The notes beneath the pieces were generated by a model that was given only the letters and a program-made list of their open reading frames with translations, searched no databases and was not told the DNA's origin. DNA of 64,000 bases from Croceitalea sp947503285 (GTDB lineage Bacteria > Bacteroidota > Bacteroidia > Flavobacteriales > Flavobacteriaceae), in the NCBI RefSeq assembly GCF_036985505.1, contig NZ_BTGQ01000001.1:1036456-1100455 (forward strand). Direction: 5' to 3'. How positions within the stretch are numbered: the first letter of the stretch is position 1; each line of letters begins with the position of its first letter. Position numbers and translations under genes: made by a program. Positions 52,740 to 62,398 of the stretch are shown piece by piece.

Positions 52740-53690
52740 CTAGTTTTGATGCTCGATGTTTTTGTAGGCGTCGATTACTTTCTTGACAAGTTTATGTCGA
52801 ATGACGTCTTTGTCATCTAAATAAATAATACTGATTCCCTCCACATTCTTAAGAATCAGCAAGGCTTCCTTAAGGCCTGATATCACACGGCGGGGCAAAT
52901 CAATTTGACCGGGGTCACCCGTCAACAAGAACTTGGCACTCTTTCCCATACGGGTCAAAAACATCTTCATTTGCGCATGTGTGGTATTTTGCGCCTCATC
53001 TAAGATTACAAAGGCATTATCTAAGGTACGGCCCCGCATAAAGGCCATTGGGGCTATTTGGATCGTACCATCCTCTATGTATTTTTCCAACTTTTCAGGG
53101 GCAATCATATCGCGAAGTGCATCATACAAAGGTTGCATATAAGGATCCAACTTCTCTTTTAGGTCACCGGGAAGAAAGCCAAGATTCTCCCCTGCCTCAA
53201 CTGCGGGCCTGGTCAAAATAATCCTACGCACTTGCTTCTCTTTTAAGGCCTTCACGGCCAAAGCTACGCCAGTGTAGGTTTTGCCCGTACCGGCGGGGCC
53301 AATGGCAAAGACCATATCATTTTTCTTGCATGCATCTACCAACCTACGCTGATTTGCGGTCTGGGCCTTTATCAAACGACCACTAACACCATGCACCAAT
53401 ACCTCATTACTTGATTTAGAGGAAACCTCTTCTTGTCCGTTACTTGTCAAGACCCGTTCGATAGCATTTTCATCAAGCTTGTTGTACTTGGCGAAATGAG
53501 TGGTCAACATATCAAAACGCTTATCAAATTCTTCAAGAAGCTCTTCATCCCCATAAACCTTTATCTTGCTACCCCTTGCAACAATCTTAAGTTTTGGGAA
53601 ATATTTTTTTATCAATTGAATGTTTTCATTCTGTTGCCCAAAGAAATCCCTAGGGCTGATATCGGTAAGTTCTATTATAAGTTCGTTCAA
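52740..53690 (-). CDS. phoH: PhoH-family ATPase
   Basis: A 316-residue PhoH-like P-loop ATPase/putative RNA helicase. Walker A GPAGTGKTY is near 133-141, Walker B VILDEAQNTT near 235, and sensor segments LTGDPGQIDLPRR follow. The N-terminal region resembles a KH-like domain. PhoH proteins are linked to RNA metabolism and stress. It lies 5 bp before purC; a -7 box TAAGTTTG is seen upstream. Confidence 0.9.
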   Translation of the reverse strand: MNELIIELTDISPRDFFGQQNENIQLIKKYFPKLKIVARGSKIKVYGDEELLEEFDKRFDMLTTHFAKYNKLDENAIERVLTSNGQEEVSSKSSNEVLVHGVSGRLIKAQTANQRRLVDACKKNDMVFAIGPAGTGKTYTGVALAVKALKEKQVRRIILTRPAVEAGENLGFLPGDLKEKLDPYMQPLYDALRDMIAPEKLEKYIEDGTIQIAPMAFMRGRTLDNAFVILDEAQNTTHAQMKMFLTRMGKSAKFLLTGDPGQIDLPRRVISGLKEALLILKNVEGISIIYLDDKDVIRHKLVKKVIDAYKNIEHQN

Positions 53691-53742
53691 AGATATTTTA
53701 CTATTAGGTTTGTGGTATTATTTCGAAAAAGGGTTACTTCTT

Positions 53743-53769
53743 TTTGTGTAATTTTACCACACAAACTTA
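53743..53769 (-). promoter_or_regulatory. phoH promoter with inverted repeat
   Basis: On the minus strand TAAGTTTG (53762-53769) matches the TAnnTTTG -7 box about 72 bp before the phoH start. A TTTGTGT...ACACAAA inverted repeat (53743-53749 and 53759-53765) overlaps it and may mark a regulator site. No clear -33 TTG was found. Confidence 0.4.
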
Positions 53770-53815
53770 ACCAAAAAAAGCGTTTTAGAGCGTAAAAACA
53801 TATCAACAGCACTGC

Positions 53816-54646
53816 ATGGCAATCATTACGTTAACAACTGATTTTGGGCATAAAGACCATTTCGTTGCTGCCATCAAAGGAGCCATTCTAAAAGAAGTAC
53901 AAACTGCCATTATTGTTGATATATCGCATGGGGTTTCACCTTTCAATATTCAAGAATGTGCCTATTTGCTTAAAAATGTTTATCAATCCTTTCCTAAAGG
54001 AACGATTCATATCATCGGTATTGACGCAGAATGGTCTCCTGAAAACGAACATATCGTAGTAATGGTAGACGGGCATTATTTCATAAGTGCCGATAATGGT
54101 GTGGTCTCATTGATCGCAAAAGGGATACAACCTCAAAAACTCACCGAAATTAATTTACCCCTTGGTGAGCCAACTTCTTTTCCGGTGCTTGAAATTTTCG
54201 TTAAGGTCGCCGCCCATCTTGCAAGGGGAGGCACCCTTGAGGTCGTTAGCAAACCCTTCGGTAAATTGAAGGAAATACGTGATTTTGAACCTCGTATTGC
54301 CAATCAAGGTAAGACTATAATGGGTAACATCATCTATATTGACAACTATGGCAACGTTGTGACCAATATTGAAAAGGTATTGTTTGAAGCTTATCGAAAT
54401 GGCCGCGATTTTGAGATTATTGCCCGTACCGAAAAAGTAAAGACCATACATCATTCGTACAATGATATCATCAACTATGATTTAGACAAAACCCAACGCA
54501 GGGGGCCGGGCGATTTATTGGCCTTGTTCAATTCGTCAGGGTACATTGAATTGGCAATCTATAAAAGTGACCTAAATTCAGTTGGTGGTGCATCGACCTT
54601 GGTAGGTCTGAGCTATCGTGATGTGATAACCATAAATTTTTTATAA
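53816..54646 (+). CDS. SAM hydroxide adenosyltransferase (DUF62, SAM hydrolase)
   Basis: A 276-residue enzyme of the DUF62 family that splits S-adenosylmethionine to adenosine and methionine. Typical residues are the N-terminal LTTDFGHKDHFVAAIKG, ADNGVVSL and the YIDNYGNVVTNI stretch in the middle. It is full length. It starts divergently from phoH and abuts an antibiotic-monooxygenase gene. It is housekeeping by context. Confidence 0.9.
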   Translation: MAIITLTTDFGHKDHFVAAIKGAILKEVQTAIIVDISHGVSPFNIQECAYLLKNVYQSFPKGTIHIIGIDAEWSPENEHIVVMVDGHYFISADNGVVSLIAKGIQPQKLTEINLPLGEPTSFPVLEIFVKVAAHLARGGTLEVVSKPFGKLKEIRDFEPRIANQGKTIMGNIIYIDNYGNVVTNIEKVLFEAYRNGRDFEIIARTEKVKTIHHSYNDIINYDLDKTQRRGPGDLLALFNSSGYIELAIYKSDLNSVGGASTLVGLSYRDVITINFL

Positions 54647-54943
54647 ATGTTGGTCCGTATTGTAAAACTCACTTTTAAACCCGAAAATATTTCTAGTTTT
54701 GAACAAATTTTTGAGGAAACCAAACAACGAATTCGAAATTATGAGGGTTGCCTATTTCTAGAGCTCTATCAGCAACAAGGGAATCCACAGGTTTTTTTTA
54801 CCTATAGCCATTGGAAGGATGCGAACACCTTGGACAATTATAGAAATTCGGATTTTTTCAAATCGGTTTGGTCAAAAACAAAAGTATTGTTTGATGCGAA
54901 GCCTGAAGCTTGGAGTCTTACTAAAAAAGCTACTTTGAACTAA
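54647..54943 (+). CDS. Antibiotic biosynthesis monooxygenase (ABM) family protein
   Basis: A 98-residue dimeric alpha-beta barrel protein: MLVRIVKLTFKPENISSFEQ at the start, GCLFLELYQ and the later KSVWSKTKVLF. Family members are heme-independent monooxygenases or quinol-modifying proteins of varied function. It starts at the base following the SAM-hydrolase stop and precedes gldF by 5 bp, so it is co-transcribed with them. No specific substrate can be assigned. Confidence 0.8.
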   Translation: MLVRIVKLTFKPENISSFEQIFEETKQRIRNYEGCLFLELYQQQGNPQVFFTYSHWKDANTLDNYRNSDFFKSVWSKTKVLFDAKPEAWSLTKKATLN

Positions 54944-54948
54944 AACCT

Positions 54949-55680
54949 ATGCTTGCAATTTTCAAAAAAGAAATAAGATCTTTTTTCACAAATCCTATTG
55001 GTTATTTGATTATAGTACTTTTTTTGGTGCTCTGCGGACTTTTTCTTTGGGTTTTTAGAGGAAGTTATAATGTGTTTGATTCTGGTTTCGCTGACTTGAC
55101 GAATTTTTTTCTGTTGAGCCCTTGGGTATTTCTTTTTTTGATACCTGCGGTTACTATGAAGAGTTTTTCAGAAGAACGAAAGCTAGGTACCCTTGAATTA
55201 TTATTGATCAAACCAATAGGTACCTTACAGATGGTCTTGGGCAAATTTTGGGGCGCTTTTGTTCTTTGTGTTTTAGCGGTATTACCAACAATAATTTATG
55301 TTTTTACCATCTCTGATCTTGGTATTACAGTGGCCAACTACGATTTAGGAGTTATCTTGGGTTCTTATTTTGGTTTGCTTTTTTTAATGGCAACCTACAC
55401 CAGCATTGGGGTTTTCTCCTCATCATTATCTGAGAATCAAATACTGGCATTCATTTTGGCCTTAGTGCTCTGTTTTACGGTTTTTTATGGTTTTGAGGCA
55501 GTGGCCACTTTAATAGAAGACGGCAACACGCAAAATTTGATGAAATCATTTGGGGCCAAAGCCCATTTTGAGAGCATCGCCAGAGGAATCATAGATACTA
55601 GGGACATCACTTACTTTTTGTCTTTAACACTTTTATTCATTCATTTGACAAATCACAGCTTAAAAAAACTGACTAAATGA
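54949..55680 (+). CDS. gldF: Gliding-motility ABC transporter permease GldF
   Basis: A 243-residue ABC-2-type permease with six membrane segments. Typical GldF sequence is seen in KKEIRSFFTNPIGYLII at the start and SFSEERKLGTLELLLIKPI in the middle. GldA-F-G form an ABC transporter needed for gliding and T9SS in Flavobacteriia. Overlaps gldG by 4 bp (ATGA). Confidence 0.95.
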   Translation: MLAIFKKEIRSFFTNPIGYLIIVLFLVLCGLFLWVFRGSYNVFDSGFADLTNFFLLSPWVFLFLIPAVTMKSFSEERKLGTLELLLIKPIGTLQMVLGKFWGAFVLCVLAVLPTIIYVFTISDLGITVANYDLGVILGSYFGLLFLMATYTSIGVFSSSLSENQILAFILALVLCFTVFYGFEAVATLIEDGNTQNLMKSFGAKAHFESIARGIIDTRDITYFLSLTLLFIHLTNHSLKKLTK

Positions 55681-57347
55681 ACCGAAGTAGCATAATGGCC
55701 TTGGTAAAAGGAGTTTTAGCGGTGCTATTGGTCAACGCCTTGGCCAGTTTTGTTTACACACGGCTTGACATTACTGAAGATAAACGCTACACACTATCAG
55801 ACGAAGCCGTTGCAACAGTTGAAAAGTTTACTTACCCAGTAATCATTGACGTTCTTTTAGATGGACAGTTGCCATCAGAATTTGCTAGGTTAAAAGTCGA
55901 GACCCGATTGTTATTAGAGCAGTTTGCCGCTAAAAGTGAGAATATAAAATTTGATTTCGTTAACCCCCTTGAAGAAGGCCAGTCTAGGGAAGAGACGATT
56001 ATAGAGCTACAACAAATCGGCTTGACCCCGGCAAATGTGACTGTTGAAGAAGAGGGGAAAGTATCACAAGAACTGGTATTTCCGTGGGCGATAGTCAACT
56101 ATAACAACAAAACCGTAAAAGTACCCCTGTTAAAGAACAAATTGGGTAGTACTGCTGAAGAGCGCATCAACAATTCCGTACAACAACTCGAATATGCATT
56201 TGCAGATGCCTTTACCAAATTGGCTATTACTGAAAAAAGGCGAATCGCGGTAATCAAGGGAAACGGGGAAATGGATGATATTTATCTCGCAGATTACTTA
56301 ACCACCCTAAAGGATTATTATAATATCGGGGCAATAACGCTAGATTCGGTAGCAACGGCCCCCCAAAAGGTACTAGACCAACTTAAAGGCTTTGATGTCG
56401 CATTGATCGCAAAGCCTACGGAACCTTTTTCCGATGAGGAAAAATATGTTCTTGATCAGTTCATCGTTCATGGTGGTAAGTCCATTTGGTTGATAGATCA
56501 AGTGGCCATGGAATTGGACAGCCTTTTCAATGAAGAGGGAAGCGCGATTGCCATACCACGTGATTTAAACCTCGATGACTTTTTCTTTAAGTATGGGGTA
56601 CGGATTAACCCGGTATTGGTCAACGACCTTTATAATACCCCCATAGTTTTGGCTTCCGGCGAGGCCAATGATTCACAATACAACCCCTTACCCTGGGTTT
56701 ACCATCCGATGGTCTTTTCAAAGAACAACCATCCGATAAACAACAATATCGAAGCTTTACGTTTGCAATTCGCCAGTGTACTTGATACCTTACCGAATGG
56801 CAATAAAAAAACCGTCATTCTACAATCCTCACCATTATCAAAAACTGACGGTATCCCAAAACAGATAAGTTTAAGTATGCTACGCCGGCAACCTGATCGT
56901 AGCGTTTATGCTGAAAAAGGAAACCTGGCCTTGGGTGTTTTAATAGAAGGGGATTTCAATTCGGCCTTTACCAATAGAATAAAACCACTAAAACTCAAAG
57001 GGGTCTCTGAAACCGGAAGTGCCAACAAAATGCTCGTTATCGCCGATGGGGATGTTGTCAAAAATCAACTACGAAATGGAAGACCATTAAGTTTGGGCTA
57101 TGATAAATGGACTAGCAATACTTACGGAAACAAGGAATTAATGGTCAATAGCATGAATTACCTTCTTGACGAGACAGGACTTATAAACATTAGAAACAAA
57201 AAAGTCGCCATTCCCCTGTTGGATGCTAAGAAAATTAGCACTTCGAAGAACAAATGGCAGTTGATAAATATTGGACTACCAACTATTCTGGTATTACTTT
57301 TGGCATTTACATTTCATTACCTTCGTAAGAAGGAATTTTCGGTTTAA
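55677..57347 (+). CDS. gldG: Gliding-motility ABC transporter auxiliary protein GldG
   Basis: A 556-residue periplasmic-type protein anchored by helices near 7-24 and 530-548. Typical texts are RLDITEDKRYTLSDEAVA and VIKGNGEMDD. It overlaps gldF and forms the auxiliary partner of the GldA-GldF ABC complex. Length and start match the family. No gldA is adjacent here, as in other flavobacteria. Confidence 0.95.
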   Translation: MNRSSIMALVKGVLAVLLVNALASFVYTRLDITEDKRYTLSDEAVATVEKFTYPVIIDVLLDGQLPSEFARLKVETRLLLEQFAAKSENIKFDFVNPLEEGQSREETIIELQQIGLTPANVTVEEEGKVSQELVFPWAIVNYNNKTVKVPLLKNKLGSTAEERINNSVQQLEYAFADAFTKLAITEKRRIAVIKGNGEMDDIYLADYLTTLKDYYNIGAITLDSVATAPQKVLDQLKGFDVALIAKPTEPFSDEEKYVLDQFIVHGGKSIWLIDQVAMELDSLFNEEGSAIAIPRDLNLDDFFFKYGVRINPVLVNDLYNTPIVLASGEANDSQYNPLPWVYHPMVFSKNNHPINNNIEALRLQFASVLDTLPNGNKKTVILQSSPLSKTDGIPKQISLSMLRRQPDRSVYAEKGNLALGVLIEGDFNSAFTNRIKPLKLKGVSETGSANKMLVIADGDVVKNQLRNGRPLSLGYDKWTSNTYGNKELMVNSMNYLLDETGLINIRNKKVAIPLLDAKKISTSKNKWQLINIGLPTILVLLLAFTFHYLRKKEFSV

Positions 57348-57387
57348 AGTGTTGATAAAATTGTTTTAACACAAAACAGTTTTAAAA

Positions 57388-57395
57388 TATCTTTG
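57388..57395 (+). promoter_or_regulatory. dnaN promoter -7 box
   Basis: TATCTTTG matches TAnnTTTG exactly, 61 bp before the dnaN start. The best TTG upstream (57361-57363) is 24 bp away, longer than the usual spacing. Confidence 0.5.
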
Positions 57396-57456
57396 CCCTT
57401 ATCGGTTTGTACGGATGACATTATGGTTTGTGCAAACGACCTCAAAAAATGAATTC

Positions 57457-58575
57457 ATGAAGTTTATAGTATCAAGTACGTATTTATTAAAGCAGCTACA
57501 GGTTTTAGGTGGTGTTATCAATAGTAGCAATACCCTACCCATACTAGATAATTTTCTTTTTGACTTAAAACAGACCAAGCTTACGGTATCCGCCTCAGAT
57601 TTGGAGACAACCATGAGTTCCGTACTTGAAGTGGATTCCGACTCTGAAGGAGCCATTGCGGTTCCGGCACGTTTGTTACTGGATACCCTTAAGACTTTTC
57701 CTGAACAACCTTTGACATTTGTGGTCGAGGACAACAATACCGTAGAAATCAGTTCAAACCATGGTAAATATGCTTTGGCTTATGCTGATGGCGCAGAATT
57801 TCCTAAAGCCGTAGAGCTGTCAAACCCCAGTGCTACCAATATTTTGGGTGATATTCTCGCGACCGCCATCAATAAGACCATTTTTGCAGCGGGTAATGAT
57901 GATTTGAGACCTGTAATGAGCGGTGTCTTTTTTCAGTTTTCCCCTGAAAACTTGACTTTTGTGGCAACCGATGCCCACAAATTGGTAAAATACCGTCGCA
58001 ATGATGTCTCTGCATCTGAAGTAGTGGAATTCATCATGCCGAAAAAACCACTTAACTTGTTGAAGGGTATTTTAGCTGGTTCTGAATCGGACGTGACCAT
58101 TGAGTATAATGAGAGTAATGCCAAGTTCTCTTTTGATGAAACCGAGTTGATTTGTCGTTTGATTGATGGAAAATATCCAAATTACGAAGCGGTAATCCCT
58201 AAAGAGAATCCCAACAAGCTTTCTATTCCAAGAAACCAATTTTTAAGCTCCGTACGCCGCGTTTCTATTTTCTCCAATAAAACGACGCATCAAATTCGCT
58301 TAAAAATTGCTGGTGCCGAGCTAAATATCTCCGCTGAAGATGTCGATTACAGCAATAAGGCCGAAGAACGTTTATCATGTGCCTATCAAGGCGATGATAT
58401 GCAAATAGGCTTCAATTCCCGTTTTTTGGTCGAAATGCTGAACAATCTTTCTTCAGATGAGGTTTCACTTGAGATGAGCCTACCGAATAGGGCCGGTATT
58501 TTAACACCTGCTGATGGCCTTGACGAAGGTGAACAAGTCACCATGCTTGTGATGCCCGTGATGTTGAACAACTAA
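57457..58575 (+). CDS. dnaN: DNA polymerase III beta subunit (sliding clamp)
   Basis: A 372-residue processivity clamp. I start at the ATG at 57457, matching the canonical MKFIVSSTYLLKQLQ; the upstream frame to 57415 is rejected. Texts such as LPILDNFLFDL, ADLETTMSS-like DLETTMS and the C-terminal VTMLVMPVMLN (clamp edge) are present; family length is about 370. It is transcribed after gldG and ends at a bidirectional terminator. Confidence 0.95.
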   Translation: MKFIVSSTYLLKQLQVLGGVINSSNTLPILDNFLFDLKQTKLTVSASDLETTMSSVLEVDSDSEGAIAVPARLLLDTLKTFPEQPLTFVVEDNNTVEISSNHGKYALAYADGAEFPKAVELSNPSATNILGDILATAINKTIFAAGNDDLRPVMSGVFFQFSPENLTFVATDAHKLVKYRRNDVSASEVVEFIMPKKPLNLLKGILAGSESDVTIEYNESNAKFSFDETELICRLIDGKYPNYEAVIPKENPNKLSIPRNQFLSSVRRVSIFSNKTTHQIRLKIAGAELNISAEDVDYSNKAEERLSCAYQGDDMQIGFNSRFLVEMLNNLSSDEVSLEMSLPNRAGILTPADGLDEGEQVTMLVMPVMLNN

Positions 58576-58592
58576 TCCAACCTTTATAACTG

Positions 58593-58627
58593 AAAAAAAG
58601 CTGGCACATTAAATGCCAGCTTTTTTT
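58593..58627. terminator. Bidirectional intrinsic terminator
   Basis: A7-GCTGGCA pairs with TGCCAGC-T7 around the loop CATTAAA. The A/T arms let it work on both strands, ending dnaN and the convergent DUF4870 gene; the left T tract overlaps the DUF4870 stop. Confidence 0.85.
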
Positions 58628-58988
58628 ATGATATGAATTTTATGGTCAAAAAGTATGATGGAGCTTCCCCATTGGCTGCCTTTACAGCATTTACTATAGG
58701 TAATACGAAGCCTATTATACCGACACCTATCAAGGTTAGGATTCCTAGACCTAATAACAGTATGGCCGGTATACTTAGAACAATATAGAGCAACATACTC
58801 AATTGTAAGTTGATAATCGATTTACCGTGCTCATCCATACCTGCAACGGTATTCTTTGAGGTTAACCAAATAACCAAGGGTACGACAAATCCACCGAATC
58901 CGGTAACATAATGCAATAACTGGGTCAAATGGGTAATCGCTAGCAAGGTGTTATCCTTTCGTAAAACATTTTGATTGACTAATTCCAT
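58626..58988 (-). CDS. DUF4870 membrane protein
   Basis: A 120-residue protein with three to four membrane helices. The family hallmarks are HGKSIINLQLSMLLYIV and the preceding GFGGFVVPLVIW. I use the ATG at 58988; the longer frame lies in the mnmE promoter. Function is unknown. It is convergent to dnaN and divergent from mnmE. Confidence 0.85.
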   Translation of the reverse strand: MELVNQNVLRKDNTLLAITHLTQLLHYVTGFGGFVVPLVIWLTSKNTVAGMDEHGKSIINLQLSMLLYIVLSIPAILLLGLGILTLIGVGIIGFVLPIVNAVKAANGEAPSYFLTIKFIS

Positions 58989-59059
58989 TTTTGATTGATT
59001 TAATGATGTACTTATTGGTAGCAAAATCTTACGAAATGTTACAACCCATGCCTTATTTG

Positions 59060-59067
59060 TATTTTTG
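59060..59067 (+). promoter_or_regulatory. mnmE promoter -7 box
   Basis: TATTTTTG matches TAnnTTTG and lies 5 bp before the mnmE start codon. This would give a leaderless or near-leaderless mRNA. No TTG at the normal distance is visible, so the call is tentative. Confidence 0.4.
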
Positions 59068-59072
59068 CAGCC

Positions 59073-60443
59073 ATGTCATACTCTGATAACATCATCGCCC
59101 TTGCAACACCCTCGGGTATCGGGGCAATAGCCGTTATTCGCATTTCTGGCCCCGAAGCAATAAGTATCGTTGCATCAAAATTTAAACACCTTGGTAAAAA
59201 GAATTTACAGGATCAAAAAAGTCATACCATACACCTAGGTCATATTATGGACTACACCAAAGTTTTGGATAAGGTATTGATCTCTATTTTTAAATCCCCA
59301 AGTTCTTATACCGGTGAGAATGTGGTTGAAATTTCATGTCACGGTTCCCCTTACATTCAACAACAGATTATTCAACTCTTTTTAAGAAACGGATGTAGAA
59401 TGGCCGCTGCAGGTGAATTTACACTTCGGGCATTCTTGAACGGAAAAATGGACTTGAGTCAGGCTGAAGCTGTTGCAGACTTGATTGCCAGCGATAGTGA
59501 GGCTGCACATCGTATCGCCATGCAACAAATGCGTGGTGGGTTCAGCAATGAAATCAAAGAGCTACGTCAAGAACTGCTGAATTTTGCTTCTTTAATAGAA
59601 CTGGAGTTGGATTTTTCACAGGAAGATGTTGAATTTGCCGATAGGACCCAATTCAATACCCTACTGGATAAGATCACCCAAGTTTTAAAAAACTTAATCG
59701 ATTCTTTTGCTTTGGGCAATGTTATTAAAAATGGAATACCGGTCGCAATCGTAGGAAAACCAAATGTCGGAAAATCAACCCTCTTGAACGCCCTACTGAA
59801 CGAAGAGCGCGCCATTGTTAGTGAGATTGCAGGAACCACAAGGGATACGGTAGAAGATCAAATCTCGATTGATGGAATCAATTTTCGATTCATCGATACG
59901 GCAGGAATACGAAAAACGACGGACAAAGTAGAAAAAATAGGAATAGCACGTGCTTACGAAAAAATTCAAGAAGCCCAACTGGTACTGTATTTGATTGACG
60001 TTCATGAAGAAATACAACAAGCAGTACAAGACTTAAAAGAACGTTACCCTAAAAAGGAACTTCTAGTAGTTGCCAATAAAGTTGATATGCTTTCAGAAAT
60101 TGAGATTGCTTCTTTAAAAAATCAATATTCAAACGTCCTTTTTATTTCCGCGAAAAAGAATGAGGGCGTTGAAACCTTGAAAAATAGGTTACTTCAGCTA
60201 TCCAATACAGGAGCTTTAGGTAAAAATGATACTATAGTGACCAACAATCGGCATTATGATGCCCTTTTAAAGGCATTGGAGGCCGTTCAAAAGGTTAAGG
60301 TCGCTATGGATGAAGAACTTGCAAGTGATTTAATGGCCATTGATATTCGTGAGGCCCTATTCCATCTCGGTGAAATTACGGGGGCGGTCTCTACCGACGA
60401 TTTACTGGGTAATATTTTCTCAAATTTTTGCATCGGGAAATAA
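59073..60443 (+). CDS. mnmE: tRNA modification GTPase MnmE (TrmE)
   Basis: A 456-residue GTPase that with MnmG adds carboxymethylaminomethyl to U34 of tRNAs. G1 GKPNVGKS near 228-235, G3 DTAG, G4 NKVD, and the essential C-terminal CIGK are all intact. The N-terminal tetrahydrofolate-binding domain (IIALATPSGIGAIAVIRISG in two parts) is normal. Full length; it starts divergently from DUF4870. Confidence 0.95.
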   Translation: MSYSDNIIALATPSGIGAIAVIRISGPEAISIVASKFKHLGKKNLQDQKSHTIHLGHIMDYTKVLDKVLISIFKSPSSYTGENVVEISCHGSPYIQQQIIQLFLRNGCRMAAAGEFTLRAFLNGKMDLSQAEAVADLIASDSEAAHRIAMQQMRGGFSNEIKELRQELLNFASLIELELDFSQEDVEFADRTQFNTLLDKITQVLKNLIDSFALGNVIKNGIPVAIVGKPNVGKSTLLNALLNEERAIVSEIAGTTRDTVEDQISIDGINFRFIDTAGIRKTTDKVEKIGIARAYEKIQEAQLVLYLIDVHEEIQQAVQDLKERYPKKELLVVANKVDMLSEIEIASLKNQYSNVLFISAKKNEGVETLKNRLLQLSNTGALGKNDTIVTNNRHYDALLKALEAVQKVKVAMDEELASDLMAIDIREALFHLGEITGAVSTDDLLGNIFSNFCIGK

Positions 60444-60541
60444 AAACATAAAACACGATACTATATTCAAGAATACCTAGTTACGCTAGTAATGATGGGT
60501 TTAGAGCACTTGTAGATAAGTTTAAAAAAATACAAAATCGT

Positions 60542-61870
60542 ATGAGACTACTTATTTTATTTTTATGCTTGGTATCCTTTTTAATGGGCTATGGGCAAGA
60601 CATTGATGTCGAAAACGATGTCATCGAAGAAGTAGTGCCGAAAATCTTAAAAGAGAAAAAGCACAAAAGTATTACCATCAGTGCCTTTACAGTCAAAAAA
60701 CTGCCTGAGAATATCGAGCAATATAACATAATTACCATCAAGGATTATGAGCGTCCGGGCAGTATAGATCTTAACTTGTTTTTTCATAGCTCATTGGAAG
60801 AACTAACTATCATTGGTTTTGGGGTTTTAGGGAAAGCCGAATCAATTCCTGCAGGTATAAAAAATGCAAAAAACCTAAAAAAGTTAACCTTTGTAGGTCA
60901 AAAACTAAAATACCTCCCAGCTGAAATAGGATATTTGAGCCAACTTGAAACTTTGGATATCTATGGAAATCAATGGCTCAAAAAACTCCCAAAGGAGATA
61001 GGAAAATTAAAAAAATTGAAATATTTGAGAGTGGATTCTTTTAGTCTAGAGCATATTCCAGACGAAATCGGGGAGTTACCAAATCTAGAATATCTTATAC
61101 TTAACCCAGAATCGCAGTCAAATAAGCTGTCATCACTTCCTGAAAGTGTTGGAAACCTAAAAGCGTTAAAAGAACTGGACGTTCACTCTTATCAATTGAG
61201 TACCGTTCCTGAGGGAATCAGTGGGCTGACCGCATTAAAAAAAATGAATTTGGAAGGTAATTTTATGAAACTGCCCGCCGATTTTTCCAACTTAAAAAAT
61301 CTAGAAGATCTCCGTATTTATAGCAACGAATTGATTGATATCCCGAAGGGATTGGAAAATTTGAAAAATTTGAAAAAATTACGTCTTGTTTGTGGAAGTA
61401 TCGAAGGCAGCACACTCAATATCGGTAAATTACCAAATTTACGATCAATGAGTATTGATATTAGAAAAGATGAGGTATTAAAGTTCAATGATGGGGTATC
61501 AAAATCCCTTACTGATTTATACATCAGTGGAAACAGGCTTTTAAATATCGAAGGATTAAAGAATTTTGAAAATTTAACGACCCTTGGTATTACGTATGCC
61601 GCTTTGCAACAAGTTCCCCAAGAAGTATTTGGCCTTAAAGAACTAATCCGTTTTAAGATATCAAAAACACAACTGACCTCTATTCCAAAAGGATTGGGCC
61701 AAAATACGAACCTAAAATATATCGTATTCACGGATAATAAAATTTTAGGAAAGATACCTAAAGAGCTTTTAAAGCTACCAAACCTAAAATCAGTTTCACT
61801 CGCACGTAATGGGGAAATCACAAACGTTGCCGAAATACTGAAAAGAGCTTCATTTGAGATTTATTATTAA
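60542..61870 (+). CDS. Secreted leucine-rich-repeat protein
   Basis: A 442-residue protein with a signal peptide (hydrophobic 2-16, cleavage after GYGQ) and about 13 LRRs of 23 residues with the consensus L-P-x-x-I-G-x-L-x-x-L, for example LPAEIGYLSQLETLDIYGNQ and LPKEIGKLKKLKYLRVDS. It would sit outside the inner membrane, but has no T9SS sorting domain. A cell-surface or envelope binding role is likely. A near-promoter TAAGTTTA lies before it. Confidence 0.8.
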   Translation: MRLLILFLCLVSFLMGYGQDIDVENDVIEEVVPKILKEKKHKSITISAFTVKKLPENIEQYNIITIKDYERPGSIDLNLFFHSSLEELTIIGFGVLGKAESIPAGIKNAKNLKKLTFVGQKLKYLPAEIGYLSQLETLDIYGNQWLKKLPKEIGKLKKLKYLRVDSFSLEHIPDEIGELPNLEYLILNPESQSNKLSSLPESVGNLKALKELDVHSYQLSTVPEGISGLTALKKMNLEGNFMKLPADFSNLKNLEDLRIYSNELIDIPKGLENLKNLKKLRLVCGSIEGSTLNIGKLPNLRSMSIDIRKDEVLKFNDGVSKSLTDLYISGNRLLNIEGLKNFENLTTLGITYAALQQVPQEVFGLKELIRFKISKTQLTSIPKGLGQNTNLKYIVFTDNKILGKIPKELLKLPNLKSVSLARNGEITNVAEILKRASFEIYY

Positions 61871-62398
61871 GTGACCTTTAACTTTTATCTACCTTGTCTT
61901 AATCTGGAAAAACTTAGTCTTTGAGCACAAGAAATTACTATTCGGATGACAGACATGGCAAATCTTCTATCAATTTTAGCACAACCCTAAATAATCCAAC
62001 ATTAAATTTTGCATACATAAGCTTTTGGATAAGAAGGTGCTTATCTTATGGTTTAAAAGTGCTAAAAAATCCTAAAAGGACCTTAGTATGTTTATAAGAA
62101 CGTCTTTTACATAGGCAAATAATATTTCAAGCCTACTTTGAGCAGTTATTGGTGAAAAACCAGATTGTTTCCTTCAGACAGGATTGTTTTTTTATTCCTA
62201 TTTTGGTAATTATACAGGCATCACTTTAGAAAATTGTCACAAACCTTATGATTTAGGCCTTGCGGATTATTTAAAGTTACATATACACATAACATTGACC
62301 AATTGGATTTTATTTAAGAACGAAATATTTACTCCACAACAATAAAAAAGCTAAGTGGTTATTTACGCAGATTAGTTTTGTTTTTACAACGTTAAGCG
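61871..62398. other. AT-rich non-coding stretch, nothing recognised
   Basis: 528 bp between the LRR gene and the convergent Kelch gene. GATAAG-N6-CTTATC (62028-62045) is the only inverted repeat seen, too weak to call a terminator. No coding frame or RNA is recognised. Confidence 0.3.

Noticed and set aside
62028..62045. GATAAG/CTTATC repeat as terminator of the LRR gene
   Set aside because: The stem is short, AT-rich and has no U-run, and it is far from the stop codon.
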